Shown: positions 18,308-28,102, counted from the stretch's first letter. The stretch: DNA of 64,000 nucleotides from Candidatus Obscuribacterales bacterium (GCA_021732085.1 JAKFVQ010000008.1:143626-207625), one strand, 5' to 3'. Program-made: numbers and translations. Notes: a model not told the origin generated them from the letters alone.

Positions 18308-19609
18308 ATGAGCAAAACAGTTGACAAGATACCTGGGCACGATCACATTGAACTAAAGAACGAATGGGAAACAGACGAGTTTCTCATGGTTCAGCAGCGG
18401 CTTGACAAGGCTGCCGAATTATTGAAATTTGACAGGGTGACTTATGAACCGATGCGTCACCCAAAGCGTTGCCTGACGGTAACGGTCCCCGCGCGGATGG
18501 ACGACGGCTCAGTCAGGACGTTCGTCGGCTACCGGGTTCATCACGATGTCGCACTCGGACCCGGCAAGGGCGGCATCAGATTCCACCAGAACGTCAACCT
18601 CGGCGAAGTTGCAGCTATGGCCATGCTGATGACATGGAAGTGCGCAATCATGGATCTTCCCTTCGGCGGAGCACACGGCGGCGTAAGCGTAGATCCGCAC
18701 ACAATCAGCGATTCTGAAATGGAGCGAATCACTCGTCGATACACCTCAGAAATCATTACGTTGATTGGTCCGGACCATGACGTACCAGGTCCTGATTTGA
18801 ATTCCAACCAGCAGACAATGGCTTGGATAATGGACACATACAGCGTCAACGTCGGACACACGGTACCATCGATAGTGACAGGTAAACCGAGATCTATTGG
18901 TGGATCGCTCGGCATGTTGGAAGCCACCGGACATGGTGTCGCTTTCTGTGCACGAAAAGCTGCCGAGCATTTCGGGCTGGCATCAAAAGCTCCAACAGTA
19001 GTTATTCAGGGGCTTGGGCAGGTTGGCTCCGTGCTGGCCGACAGTCTCAGCGCAGAAGGATTTCATGTTGTCGGCGTCTCCTCCAGCCAAGGTGGAGTCT
19101 ACAACAAGAATGGACTGGATCTGGCAAAACTCCATGAGCACGTAGCCAAAACCGGCAGCGTCAAAGGCTTTGTGGGCGCTGACCAGGTTACAAACGAAGA
19201 GCTGCTAGAGTTGGAATGCGACATCCTGGCACCATGTGCGATACCGCATGTTGTTCATTCCGGAAATGCAAACAAACTAAAATGCAAGATTCTAGTAGAA
19301 GGTGCCAACGCTCCAGTAACCCTTGAAGCAGATGACATTCTGGCAGGCGCAGGCATCCCTGTGGTGCCGGACATCGTAGCGAATTCCGCCGGTGTGACAG
19401 CCGGATACTTCGAATGGGTGCAAGGTCTGATGCGCTTGCTCTGGACTGAGCAAGAAGTTTACGAGCGCCTCGACAAGCTAACCACCAGAGCCTGCGACAG
19501 AATGTTCGAAAGAGCAAAAGACAAGAAAACCGACCTGCGTACATCAGCCATCTCCATAGCGGTCGAGCGACTCTTCGAAGCACGAAAATTGCGCGGACTC
19601 TACCCGTAG
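18308..19609 (+). CDS. Glu/Leu-type amino acid dehydrogenase homologue, catalytic Lys replaced by His
   Basis: A 433-residue protein of the glutamate dehydrogenase family, full length. The N-terminal domain has HHDVALGPGKGGIRFHQNV and MTWKCAIMDLP, including the two substrate-binding lysines, and DVPGPDLNSN with the catalytic Asp. The C-terminal Rossmann domain has VVIQGLGQVGSVLAD. However, the active-site signature normally read GGAKGG is GGAHGG: the invariant Lys is His123 (codon CAC). The family normally deaminates glutamate to 2-oxoglutarate with NAD(P). With the change, activity on glutamate is uncertain. It lies 74 bases after ftcD, whose pathway yields glutamate, so a functional link is plausible. 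Confidence 0.85.
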   Translation: MSKTVDKIPGHDHIELKNEWETDEFLMVQQRLDKAAELLKFDRVTYEPMRHPKRCLTVTVPARMDDGSVRTFVGYRVHHDVALGPGKGGIRFHQNVNLGEVAAMAMLMTWKCAIMDLPFGGAHGGVSVDPHTISDSEMERITRRYTSEIITLIGPDHDVPGPDLNSNQQTMAWIMDTYSVNVGHTVPSIVTGKPRSIGGSLGMLEATGHGVAFCARKAAEHFGLASKAPTVVIQGLGQVGSVLADSLSAEGFHVVGVSSSQGGVYNKNGLDLAKLHEHVAKTGSVKGFVGADQVTNEELLELECDILAPCAIPHVVHSGNANKLKCKILVEGANAPVTLEADDILAGAGIPVVPDIVANSAGVTAGYFEWVQGLMRLLWTEQEVYERLDKLTTRACDRMFERAKDKKTDLRTSAISIAVERLFEARKLRGLYP

Positions 19610-20031
19610 AGATGTAGCTAGGACCGCTGGCGTCTTGCCGGCGTAGAACTGGTCAGCATAAGGTCCTTTTGGAATGCCTTCTGCTGAACAGTTCTGCGTG
19701 CGAAGTCTAGAAACCCCTTCATCCGCGTTGCTGTCCCGATACTACAAAGCCTTACCGACGGCTCATAAAGCCATTCTTGAAAGGATTGCAGAAATAGTCC
19801 CTGGGCTCTGCCAAGCAACAAGCCAATCGCATCCTTAACGGCGGCCCCACGAGGATTTTCGCCGATCGTCGAATTGGTCTAACAGCCACAAGCAATATGG
19901 GGCAAACGCCCAAATATTCAGGTTATTCCTAAAAATTAAATTTGGGACAGAGGGGAACTGAGCACGAACGATCCCGTCACTAATCGTTGAATGGCGATGA
20001 AAAGCTCAATGCTTTCTAGATGGAGTTCACA
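19610..20031. other. Intergenic stretch with no recognised feature
   Basis: About 420 bases between the dehydrogenase gene and a receiver gene. Short open frames exist on both strands, but none has a ribosome-binding site and convincing composition together. No repeat, terminator or RNA gene was seen. Confidence 0.4.
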
Positions 20032-20502
20032 ATGAACCTTGCACGAAGAATATTAGTAGCCGACGACAGCTTGCCGACATGTGCATTGCTGAAGGCTGAA
20101 CTTATATCGATGGGCTTTGAAGTTGACATAGCTAATAACGGCGCCGAGGCGGTTAAATGCGCTTTGTCCAAGGATTTTGATTTAATCCTAATGGATGTGT
20201 ACATGCCAATCATGACCGGAATGGAAGCAAGCAGGCAAATTATCGAACGTTCAAAATCTACGGCAAGGAACGTTCCACCGATCATTGCCATCACAGCTGG
20301 TGCCAGCCGCGAACAATGCGAAGAAGCTGGCATGACCGGATACCTCGAAAAACCAATAATGAGTCACATGCTCCGAAGGTATATCACCGAATACTTTAGC
20401 GTTGGACCCAGTGGTGAACAGCCACCGAAAGTCCAATCTATTGATATGGGAAATGTACTCAAGTCACGCCGTAAAAGCATAAACTTCAAAATGAATGCCT
20501 AG
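20032..20502 (+). CDS. Stand-alone receiver (CheY-like) response regulator
   Basis: A 156-residue single-domain regulator. The receiver has all key residues: ILVADDS with the acidic pair, the phospho-accepting Asp in LILMDVYMP, the Thr in AITAGAS and Lys in YLEKPI. About 30 basic and polar residues follow and form no known output domain. The ATG at 20032 has GGAG seven bases upstream; a start 12 bases earlier lacks one. Such proteins act by binding partners or by phosphorelay. No kinase gene adjoins it. Confidence 0.9.
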   Translation: MNLARRILVADDSLPTCALLKAELISMGFEVDIANNGAEAVKCALSKDFDLILMDVYMPIMTGMEASRQIIERSKSTARNVPPIIAITAGASREQCEEAGMTGYLEKPIMSHMLRRYITEYFSVGPSGEQPPKVQSIDMGNVLKSRRKSINFKMNA

Positions 20503-20654
20503 CCCTTCGGTTAATTACCGAACCCAAACAGTACAACATAAAGAATCTGATCGATGAGACAGTGAAGAAAGCGCGTCCAACCTTTCGAGACAAGGCAGGA
20601 ATTGCATGGGCTCAAATGCTAGTATAGTGCCCGACTGCTTCGTCGGGTTGTCTG

Positions 20655-22286
20655 ATGCACATCGATTCGTTTTTCTTCATTGACCTGGCTGTTATTGCTC
20701 TCTATTTTGTTAGCGTCGTCTATGTCGGCTTGAAGTTCGGCGAGCAAGAGAACAATCTGGAAGATTTTTCTTTGGGCGGGAGGTCGATTCCCTGGTGGGC
20801 TGTCCTTGCCTCAATCATTGCAGCGGAAACTAGCGCTGCAACCTTTCTTGGGGCGCCTGGCGAAGGCTATGGACTGGTTAGCTATGCCTACCTGCAAATA
20901 GCAATTGGAACTGTGATCGGTCGAATAATCGTCGCCTATCTTTTTATCAAACCGTTTTTCGATTACAACGTTTATTCCGTCTACGAGTTTTTGAAAGTAC
21001 GTTTCGGTGAGGGCACTCGGTCCGCTGCGTCAGCAACGTTTCTCGTGACGCGCGTGCTCGCATCGGGAGCACGACTATACGTTGCGGCCATCGTCCTGGC
21101 CGTTGCTTTTGTATTGCTCACGGGATCAACTCCAACTGCAGCACAACAGCTGGCTGTCTATCTAAGCTCAATAATTTTCATCACTCTCATAACGGCGTTA
21201 TACACCTGCGTGGGAGGAATCAAGGCTGTAGTCTGGACTGACTGTATCCAATCAACCGTTATGTTCGGCGGAGCTTTGGCCGCCATTGGAGTGCTCATTG
21301 CGAGCATAAACGGAGGTCTTGCTACGGTCACCAATTTCTACAACACACAATCAATTCCCTTTATCATCCTCGGCACTGATGAGCACAGCACGCTCTGGGT
21401 TAACATAAAGAAGATTCTATCCTCTGAGTACACCATTTACGCTGCACTTATCGGCTCCACATTTACTACTCTGGCCACGCACGGCACCGATCAAGATATG
21501 GTTCAGCGCATGCTAACCGCAACCGATTATAAGAAAAGCAGGTTATCTCTAGTTTTGTCTGGACTAGCCGATCTTCCGATTGGATTCGTCTTTTTGACCA
21601 TTGGAATTTTGCTCCACCTTTACTACCAGATGAATCCAGATCCTTCTCTTCCTCACAAAAATACCGAAGTATTTGCCTACTTCATTCTGACAAAAATGCC
21701 AGTCGGACTGCGCGGACTACTTGTAGCTGGAATATTTGCAACCTGTATGGGCTCTTTGAGCGCTGCACTCAATGCACTGGCAACAAGTTATACCAGGGAC
21801 TTCTACCAGCCTGCACAAAAGATCCAGGATGACTTAAAAACCGTTGCCGCCGCACGCAAGTTCACTTTTATCTTTGCGATTCTGATGATCGTCGTTGCCA
21901 GTGCCACTGCCTACTTCGTAATTCATCATCCAAACTCGCGCATAATTCCTATAGTTCTCGGAATCTTCGGTTACACATATGGTTCTCTGCTCGGCGTCTT
22001 CTTATTAGGCTTGCTGACAAAAACTCGTGGCAGCGACCAAGGTAATTTCATTGCAATGATTGCTGGAGCAATCGTGGTTGCGCTTCTGACTGGACTGCCA
22101 AATCAAATGCGCCAAAGCATCGGATTGGCGCCTATCGAAGCCCTGAAATCCATCCCGGTAATCGAATTCCCGTGGCGAATCATGTTTGGCTCGCTGACAA
22201 CTCTGGCTGTAGGATTAATGTTCAAAACACCTGCCGACAAGCAAGCTCAAAGCCTGGAAAGCAGTAGCGAACGGGCTGCAGCCTAA
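20655..22286 (+). CDS. Sodium:solute symporter (SSS family)
   Basis: A 543-residue protein with 13-14 hydrophobic helices. It begins with DLAVIALYFVSVVYVGLKFG and LEDFSLGGRSIPWWAVLASI, the conserved first helices and loop of the SSS family. AAETSAATFLGAPGEGYG matches the helix that forms part of the sodium and substrate site. GIKAVVWTDCIQ, in the middle, is also typical. The family imports sugars, proline, pantothenate or similar solutes with sodium; the substrate here is not determined. The downstream gene, nagZ, recycles wall sugars, so a sugar substrate is possible. Confidence 0.9.
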   Translation: MHIDSFFFIDLAVIALYFVSVVYVGLKFGEQENNLEDFSLGGRSIPWWAVLASIIAAETSAATFLGAPGEGYGLVSYAYLQIAIGTVIGRIIVAYLFIKPFFDYNVYSVYEFLKVRFGEGTRSAASATFLVTRVLASGARLYVAAIVLAVAFVLLTGSTPTAAQQLAVYLSSIIFITLITALYTCVGGIKAVVWTDCIQSTVMFGGALAAIGVLIASINGGLATVTNFYNTQSIPFIILGTDEHSTLWVNIKKILSSEYTIYAALIGSTFTTLATHGTDQDMVQRMLTATDYKKSRLSLVLSGLADLPIGFVFLTIGILLHLYYQMNPDPSLPHKNTEVFAYFILTKMPVGLRGLLVAGIFATCMGSLSAALNALATSYTRDFYQPAQKIQDDLKTVAAARKFTFIFAILMIVVASATAYFVIHHPNSRIIPIVLGIFGYTYGSLLGVFLLGLLTKTRGSDQGNFIAMIAGAIVVALLTGLPNQMRQSIGLAPIEALKSIPVIEFPWRIMFGSLTTLAVGLMFKTPADKQAQSLESSSERAAA

Positions 22287-22327
22287 AAGCGCCACAGCTA
22301 AACAAAAGCTAAATTGCAGATGATCGC

Positions 22328-22336
22328 TGATATAAT
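22328..22336 (+). promoter_or_regulatory. Extended -10 promoter of nagZ
   Basis: TGATATAAT is a perfect -10 hexamer with the TGn extension, 30 bases before the nagZ ATG. A good -35 is absent, as is usual for extended -10 promoters. Confidence 0.5.
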
Positions 22337-22366
22337 TTGCAGCGCTAGTTACTTGCGAGGTTAATC

Positions 22367-23422
22367 ATGCGTCAGTTCTCAGGCGGCGAATTCATTGTAA
22401 TGGGCATTCCAGGCTACACCCTTGATGAGGCCACGGCAAAAATAATCAAAGAAGTCCAACCTGCCGGATTCATTCTTTTTGCTCGCAACATCAAAGATCC
22501 ACAGCAGCTGCGGAAATTAACCGACGAACTCCGCGCCAGCGTTAAGGAAGAGCCGATTATCACAATCGATCAAGAAGGCGGACGCGTATCGCGCCTTAAA
22601 GAATTCATGAACGAGCCACCGAGTGCACAACAGCTTGCAGAGCGCGGCGACATCGACTTGATCAAAGAGCACGGAACAATTACAGGAAAGCTCTTGCGCT
22701 TGTTCGGATTCAATCTCAACCTGGCCCCAGTGCTCGATATTTTGGTTGATCCCAAGAACGATAATTCGTTGAAGAATCGCACCTACGGTACATCGGCAGA
22801 GGAAGTGATTAACAACGCACGCGCCTTTGCAGAGCACATGTCGAAGGAAGGCATTCTCAACTGCGGCAAGCACTACCCAGGTTACTCGAATGCCAATGTA
22901 GATCCGCACAATGATCTTCCATCAGTTGATCGCAGCCTCGAAGATTTGATGAACCTTGAATGGGTGCCATTCGTAAAGGTTCTTCCGTCGCTCGATTTGA
23001 TCATGGTTGGCCATGTGAACTATCCGCAAATCGATCCTTCCGGCTATCCGGCAACATTGTCACGCAAGATGGTTCACGAAACCCTTCGTGAAAACTGGAA
23101 CTTCAAAGGCTGCACCATCACCGACGACATGGATATGGGTGCAATCAGAACGAAATATGGCAGCGCAGAGTCAGCAGCGATGGCATTGAGAGCCGGCAAC
23201 GACCTCATGCTCGTTTGCCACGCCGTCGATGCAGTGCCGCAGATCGCAAAAGCTCTGGCTGAAGTACCGCAAGAAATTAAAGAAGAAGCGTTCGCCCGCA
23301 TCCAAACATTGCGCGCACGCTTGCCAAAATTACCGGCATTCAGCATGGATGAATTCCACAAACTGGATGAGCAAGTCAAAGAACTTCGCAACAAAACATT
23401 GCCTGCAACGGCAAGCAGATAG
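22367..23422 (+). CDS. nagZ: Beta-N-acetylhexosaminidase (GH3)
   Basis: A 351-residue single-domain glycoside hydrolase family 3 enzyme. Seen: GFILFARNIKDPQQL, ITIDQEGGRVSRLK, the loop NCGKHYPGYSNANVDPHNDL with the Asp-His pair used as acid/base in NagZ enzymes, and the nucleophile Asp in TITDDMDMGAI. NagZ removes GlcNAc from muropeptides in cell-wall recycling and normally acts in the cytoplasm; no signal peptide is present. GAGG stands before the ATG. The usual PGH after KHF reads PGY here, a modest variation. Confidence 0.92.
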   Translation: MRQFSGGEFIVMGIPGYTLDEATAKIIKEVQPAGFILFARNIKDPQQLRKLTDELRASVKEEPIITIDQEGGRVSRLKEFMNEPPSAQQLAERGDIDLIKEHGTITGKLLRLFGFNLNLAPVLDILVDPKNDNSLKNRTYGTSAEEVINNARAFAEHMSKEGILNCGKHYPGYSNANVDPHNDLPSVDRSLEDLMNLEWVPFVKVLPSLDLIMVGHVNYPQIDPSGYPATLSRKMVHETLRENWNFKGCTITDDMDMGAIRTKYGSAESAAMALRAGNDLMLVCHAVDAVPQIAKALAEVPQEIKEEAFARIQTLRARLPKLPAFSMDEFHKLDEQVKELRNKTLPATASR

Positions 23423-23448
23423 CTCTAAGTTCAATGGGTAGAACGGGG

Positions 23449-23481
23449 GAGGGAGGCTTTTTGGCCTTCCTCTTCTTGTTT
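23449..23481 (+). terminator. Rho-independent terminator of nagZ
   Basis: GAGGGAGGC pairs with GCCTTCCTC (one G-U pair) around a T5 loop, followed by TTCTTGTTT. It lies 27 bases after the nagZ stop, between convergent genes. Confidence 0.8.
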
Positions 23482-24856
23482 ATGGTGTCCAAATACCAAT
23501 CAAACCATCGCCACACTTAGACCCGTAGCGACCGCCACCGCCGCTCCATAGGACCTTTCCATTGGTATCAATATAAGACAGGTGCATCTCGTCAGTCATT
23601 ACACGAGCAACCCCTTCCTTGAATGGCTCAGCGCGCAAGTATTGCGGTGGAATCTTCCAGCGTCCTGCCTTATCAATGTAACCGCAGCCCTTATCCACGC
23701 TTCGAACAAGGCAAAGTCCGCAAGAGAAATCGCCAACATACGAGAGATAGGATCCGCCGCTACGCCCATCAATCGAGAAGACGGCTTTTCCAGTTTTATC
23801 GATAAACTTGATGGTATCAGTAGAATCGGCAGCACTGCTCCAACGGACGCGCTGCCTGCAAAGCCCTTCATGAAAGCTGGCAGGATAAGTAACGGGCGTG
23901 CGCGGTAGTTTAAGAACCATCCTTCCCAAGCTGTCTATGAAACCGGCTTGCTCACCCTTTCTGACATAGGCCAAGGCTTCGCTGAATGGCAAAGCATTAT
24001 CGACTGTTGGTGAGAGCCAATCCCCGCGCCGATTCAAAAATCCAAATTTACCTTTGTAGCCAATCAATGAGAGTCCATTTGAAAAAGACGAGCCCTTAAA
24101 TGCGCGGTCAGCAGATTCCTGATCGCGAAGCTCAGGCAATGTCTCTATAAAAACATCAGATTGCTCGGCAGGCTCAATCGCCTCCATCTCGGGCGACAAA
24201 GCAAATAGTGGCGAGCCGCCCTTATCTATAAACGAATATCGCTTCTTGCTCAGATTAGCCGAATATTGCATTGACTCACGGACGTAGGTGTCCTTTCTTA
24301 TCAAGGCAATGCCTTCAGAGAAGTCAGCCGCGTAGCCCGTGATGGAGCGCTCCAGGTCGCCTATCTTTTCTCCCTTCGGCGATATGACAAAAGCCCCCTT
24401 TTTATTGATGTATCCAAATCTGACAAGATCTCCAAATGCTGCATCCTCGTAGGAAGACGGATAGTATTGTTTAACAGCTAAGCCTTCACAAAATCGCCTC
24501 GTCCCGTATCTTGTGTTTGGATGTCCATCAAAGCGCGCTGGACCATAGATGTATTTGCCGTGCGTGTCGATAAATCCTTCAAGGCTGATTTTGTGCCCTG
24601 CCTCATCCAATCCAGCAGCCTCATCAGTGTAGATGCGAGCTATTCCCTCAGAAAAGCCTGAGAAGTCAGTACACGTCAGAGGACCGATTATTGTCTTGCC
24701 GCTCTTGTCGATAAATAAAACTCGATTACGAGAAAGGTAATCTGCAACTAAAGGGTCTGGCTCTGCAAGTGCGGTGCCGGCCAAGAAAGAGCAGCACAGG
24801 CAAGGTATGCTGAGAATTCCAAGCAGAACCTTAGCCGATCTCGTTTTGACAATCAT
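23480..24856 (-). CDS. Exported WG-repeat protein
   Basis: A 458-residue protein with a signal peptide (residues about 1-31, hydrophobic core LLGILSIPCLCCSFLAGTAL, cut near AEP). The rest is a string of WG-type repeats, each with a core like FIDKSGKTIIGP, FIDTHGKYIYGP, FIDKTGKAVF and YIDKAGRWKIPP followed by an F-x-E-G-hydrophobic-A strand. These repeats form beta-rich surfaces of unknown binding role. It follows the eIF2B-like gene by 29 bases on the same strand, so the two are likely co-transcribed. Cysteines at the signal end could allow lipidation, but no clear lipobox is present. Confidence 0.85.
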   Translation of the reverse strand: MIVKTRSAKVLLGILSIPCLCCSFLAGTALAEPDPLVADYLSRNRVLFIDKSGKTIIGPLTCTDFSGFSEGIARIYTDEAAGLDEAGHKISLEGFIDTHGKYIYGPARFDGHPNTRYGTRRFCEGLAVKQYYPSSYEDAAFGDLVRFGYINKKGAFVISPKGEKIGDLERSITGYAADFSEGIALIRKDTYVRESMQYSANLSKKRYSFIDKGGSPLFALSPEMEAIEPAEQSDVFIETLPELRDQESADRAFKGSSFSNGLSLIGYKGKFGFLNRRGDWLSPTVDNALPFSEALAYVRKGEQAGFIDSLGRMVLKLPRTPVTYPASFHEGLCRQRVRWSSAADSTDTIKFIDKTGKAVFSIDGRSGGSYLSYVGDFSCGLCLVRSVDKGCGYIDKAGRWKIPPQYLRAEPFKEGVARVMTDEMHLSYIDTNGKVLWSGGGGRYGSKCGDGLIGIWTP

Positions 24857-24885
24857 AAATAAGTATCTTCCGTGCTAAGAAGCAC

Positions 24886-25830
24886 TCAATTACTCATCGC
24901 GTAGTCTTCAAGCTCAGCGTGAACGCTGATCGCATCCACATATTTTTCTACGTCGGCTTCGCCGCGAAGGATACCATCCTCGGTGACAACACCTGCGATC
25001 CAGTTAAATGGAATAAGCTCGAATTGGCGATTTAGCACTGTCACGCCCTTGGGCGGATCTGGCCAGATCTCAGAGCCAGGACGTTCAAAATCTTCAAAAT
25101 TGAACAGCTGGTCGTCAGTTATGAATTTCTCTGTTCCTGTCAAAGCATAAAGCGGGATATTGAGTTCACGGCAGGCCAAAGCCAGGAGCCATGACCCAAC
25201 CTTGTTCACTATGCCCGGCCTGGCGATCGCATCGACGCCCATAAAAGCGACGCGGCAGGTCGGCAAATACAATCCCATCGCCGAATCGAAAGAATGCACC
25301 ACCTCGATGCCCGATGAAGCAAGCACAGATGCCATTTTTCGCCCTTCCATACTTGGGCGTGATTCTGTGCAAATAACGCGGAACGAACGAAGATTACTGC
25401 GCGCATTAAGCAGAGCCGAAATCACAGTAGAGCTAAATGAATAGGCAAAAACCAACTCACCATATGGAATTAATTGAATTGCTGTTTCGGCTATTTTGGA
25501 AGCACTATTACAAAGCCTTGTCTCGAATTCATCGAGTGATTTAGCCACAACAGCTTCTAACTCTTCCGTGGTGGATGACGTCTCGGCAGTGAAAAGAATC
25601 TGATTGCAAAGGTTGAAAATGGGCGCCATCGCCGGATGACCTTTGATCAATTTCTTGGAGATTATTGTCAAGTTGCTTCTGATGCCTGCAAGGCTGCGAT
25701 CGCCGCCGCATTCGTCTGAGATAGCATACCTGAATATGTTGACTGCCCGTAATGCTAGCTCCGCTGCACCCGAGAGCAGGTCATTGGTTACCTCAGAAAT
25801 CATACGGTCCAGTTCCGGAGAAGTGGTCAT
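24886..25830 (-). CDS. eIF-2B alpha/beta/delta-type protein
   Basis: A 314-residue soluble protein of the eIF2B/MtnA superfamily. The N-terminal half is helical. The C-terminal Rossmann-like half has VICTESRPSMEGRKMASVLA, GIEVVHSFDSAMG, FMGVDAIARPGIVNKVGSW and ELNIPLYALTGTEKF. The site that in methylthioribose-phosphate isomerase holds the catalytic Cys (HCN) reads AYSFSS, closer to the regulatory eIF2B subunits (HSYS). So isomerase activity is doubtful, although the DAI Asp is kept. The role in a bacterium is unknown; sugar-phosphate or nucleotide sensing is a guess from the family. Confidence 0.8.
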   Translation of the reverse strand: MTTSPELDRMISEVTNDLLSGAAELALRAVNIFRYAISDECGGDRSLAGIRSNLTIISKKLIKGHPAMAPIFNLCNQILFTAETSSTTEELEAVVAKSLDEFETRLCNSASKIAETAIQLIPYGELVFAYSFSSTVISALLNARSNLRSFRVICTESRPSMEGRKMASVLASSGIEVVHSFDSAMGLYLPTCRVAFMGVDAIARPGIVNKVGSWLLALACRELNIPLYALTGTEKFITDDQLFNFEDFERPGSEIWPDPPKGVTVLNRQFELIPFNWIAGVVTEDGILRGEADVEKYVDAISVHAELEDYAMSN

Positions 25831-26082
25831 CCCCTCATCCTCATCAATCTATGAACCTTTAAATATATCGGCTCTTGACTCGTTTTTTCGGAGATCTAAT
25901 CATCCAAGCACGAATCTTTATCCTCAGCGATCCTAAACATGACTTCAGTCACTGTTTCAGTGTGACCTCAGACGGATGGAAAGTTGACCACCCAAAGATA
26001 AGATGAAATAACGGGCAAGCTCACTTCGTTTTGTATATTCCAAAGCTTTTCGGTCGATGGCGACCGTTGGGGGTTTTTGCTT

Positions 26083-26295
26083 ATGAAAAATCGCATCCTC
26101 ATCCTTTGGATGGCTGGATTGACGGTGTACTGTGCATACACAACGAACGACACCTATCGAGTTCTAAAGTCACTCGAGAGCGGTCAATTCTACACGTTGA
26201 AATACATGGAAAAGAGTTGCGGAATTCTCGTCAGGTTGAAAAAATCACCCTTTCTGGGACCAGCGGAAGAACAGATCAAGACAGCAGCAAACTAG
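26083..26295 (+). CDS. Small single-pass membrane protein
   Basis: A 70-residue protein starting at ATG 26083, with an N-terminal membrane helix (ILILWMAGLTVYCAYT) and a charged tail. It is not recognised. No strong ribosome-binding site was seen, and it stands alone between two minus-strand genes. It is kept because of the clear start-anchored helix. Confidence 0.4.
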   Translation: MKNRILILWMAGLTVYCAYTTNDTYRVLKSLESGQFYTLKYMEKSCGILVRLKKSPFLGPAEEQIKTAAN

Positions 26296-26407
26296 CTGAC
26301 AGCAATGGCGGGCAGCAAGTTATCTGCTCGATAATCGCAACAAAAGCGCGATAAATGGGGACGCGCAAAGATCTTGAGTTCCTGCCAATAAAGGAGGAGA
26401 GCGCAAA

Positions 26408-28015
26408 CTAAATCATTAAACTCTCTGCAGCTTGCCTGTGCCTGTCCAGAATTCCTTTGCGTGGCGCATCGAGCAAATGAGACCACGGCAAAAATTCGTC
26501 CTGCGGTATTTGCCTGAAAACATAGAAATCCGCCGACGGACATGACTCCGGCTCACTTCTAAAGAGCTTTTTCCACGAACCTAACTTTCCGCTGCTTTCG
26601 GCAATTTCGAGCAGTTCTTTGCTTACGCGACGATCAGACCGCGATAAATAAGCCTGTACATCGCTCCAGTTGTGACTTTCAGCGCGAACATCAATACCGA
26701 CTTTGGCAAGATTTTTGCGAACGTACTCAAGCTTTCTCGCGCAGTCTTTGTCGCGCGGTGACCATTGAAACGGTGTTTGAGCCTTGGGTACGAACGAGCT
26801 AACGCCAAAAACTATGCGCAGATTTTTATAGCGTTTTTTGATCGCAGTAAGCAGTCTTACAGTTTCTCCCAAATCAGCCTCAATTTCGCCTGGCAATCCG
26901 ACGATGCCGTAGAACTTCACCTGCTCGATTCCGCTGGCGGCAAGAATATCCATTGCTTGCCATATCTCTGCCTCACTGAGGTTCTTTTTCATGATTGAGC
27001 GCAGACGCTCTGAGCCGGACTCCAGCGCGATGGTTACAGAACGCTGCTTCAGCGCCACCAACATTTTCAAAATCAGCGGGTCAATTGTATCCATGCGAAT
27101 AGACGAGATCGAAAGCTCCAGATCCGTCATCTTCAATAGCGCGGCAGCCAAATCACTGAAATGTGGGTGCTCGGTAACCGACGGTCCAAGTAGACCAACT
27201 CTCTTCGTGTGCTTGCGAGCAAGTTCAATCTTTGCCAGCGCCGTATCCACACTTGGGAAGCGGAACGGCCTTGTGAGAAAGCTGGCCAGGCAGAATCGGC
27301 ACTCTTGCGGACAGCTTCGAACTAGCTCCAAAAGGAACATGTCTCCCCAACCACCAGAAGGGCTCAAAATTACAGAATGGGCCGCATAATCTTCTGGCGC
27401 AGAGAAAGCCTGCTTTCGCGGATACTCCGGCAGATCATCATAAATCGGTTCTATTTTTTGAATAGGCCCATTTTTATCTTCGACAATGTATCGATAGCAA
27501 GCTGGAACATACAATCCATCAATTTTAGCTAGCTGCCGTAGACGCTCTTGCCGACTAGGCAGTGAGCGAACGGATCTCCAGGCAGCCACCAAATTCGGTA
27601 TCGTAACTTCAGCATCACCTAAAAGAATTACATCAAAAAAATCAGCGAATGGTTCAGGATTCGCCGTCAGGACTGGTCCTCCACCAAAGATCAATGGAGC
27701 CGAATCGTCGCGCAAAGAACTTAAGGCTGGCACACCCGCCTGACCAAGAAGCTGAATTATGTTCGCATAATCAAGCTCCCAGGAGAGTGTAAAGCCAATG
27801 AGTTCTGAGTACTGCCATCGGTTCTCTTGTTGATCAGTAAAAGCGCGCCGCACTAAAAGATCCGGCTCTTGCTCAAGAATCCACCAAATAAGCTGATAGC
27901 CGAGCCCAGACATACCTATGGAATAGGTATTCGGATAGACCCAAGACAATTCCATATCCTGCTTATGCTTGGCAGGATATGGCAAAATCAGATTCTCGTC
28001 TTTGAAAAGATGCAT
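26408..28015 (-). CDS. B12-binding-type radical SAM protein
   Basis: A 535-residue protein. The N-terminal 170 residues resemble the cobalamin-binding-like domain found before many radical SAM cores (WVYPNTYSIGMSGLGYQLIW, LIFGGGPVLTANPEPFADFF, DVILLGDAE). The core carries CPQECRFC, the CxxxCxxC ligand set of the 4Fe-4S cluster, and later ALESGSERLR and GLPGE, typical of the methylthiotransferase-like and B12-dependent branch. The DxHxxG cobalamin ligand motif was not seen, so B12 binding is uncertain. The ATG at 28015 precedes the conserved start. Substrate unknown. Confidence 0.85.
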   Translation of the reverse strand: MHLFKDENLILPYPAKHKQDMELSWVYPNTYSIGMSGLGYQLIWWILEQEPDLLVRRAFTDQQENRWQYSELIGFTLSWELDYANIIQLLGQAGVPALSSLRDDSAPLIFGGGPVLTANPEPFADFFDVILLGDAEVTIPNLVAAWRSVRSLPSRQERLRQLAKIDGLYVPACYRYIVEDKNGPIQKIEPIYDDLPEYPRKQAFSAPEDYAAHSVILSPSGGWGDMFLLELVRSCPQECRFCLASFLTRPFRFPSVDTALAKIELARKHTKRVGLLGPSVTEHPHFSDLAAALLKMTDLELSISSIRMDTIDPLILKMLVALKQRSVTIALESGSERLRSIMKKNLSEAEIWQAMDILAASGIEQVKFYGIVGLPGEIEADLGETVRLLTAIKKRYKNLRIVFGVSSFVPKAQTPFQWSPRDKDCARKLEYVRKNLAKVGIDVRAESHNWSDVQAYLSRSDRRVSKELLEIAESSGKLGSWKKLFRSEPESCPSADFYVFRQIPQDEFLPWSHLLDAPRKGILDRHRQAAESLMI

Positions 28016-28102
28016 AGCCCTACAAAAGGACGCCAGACAATCAAAGTCTAGCAAATAGAAGCTGTCGAGTGACAAAATGGAATAAGGCGCCCGGATTCCC
28101 AC

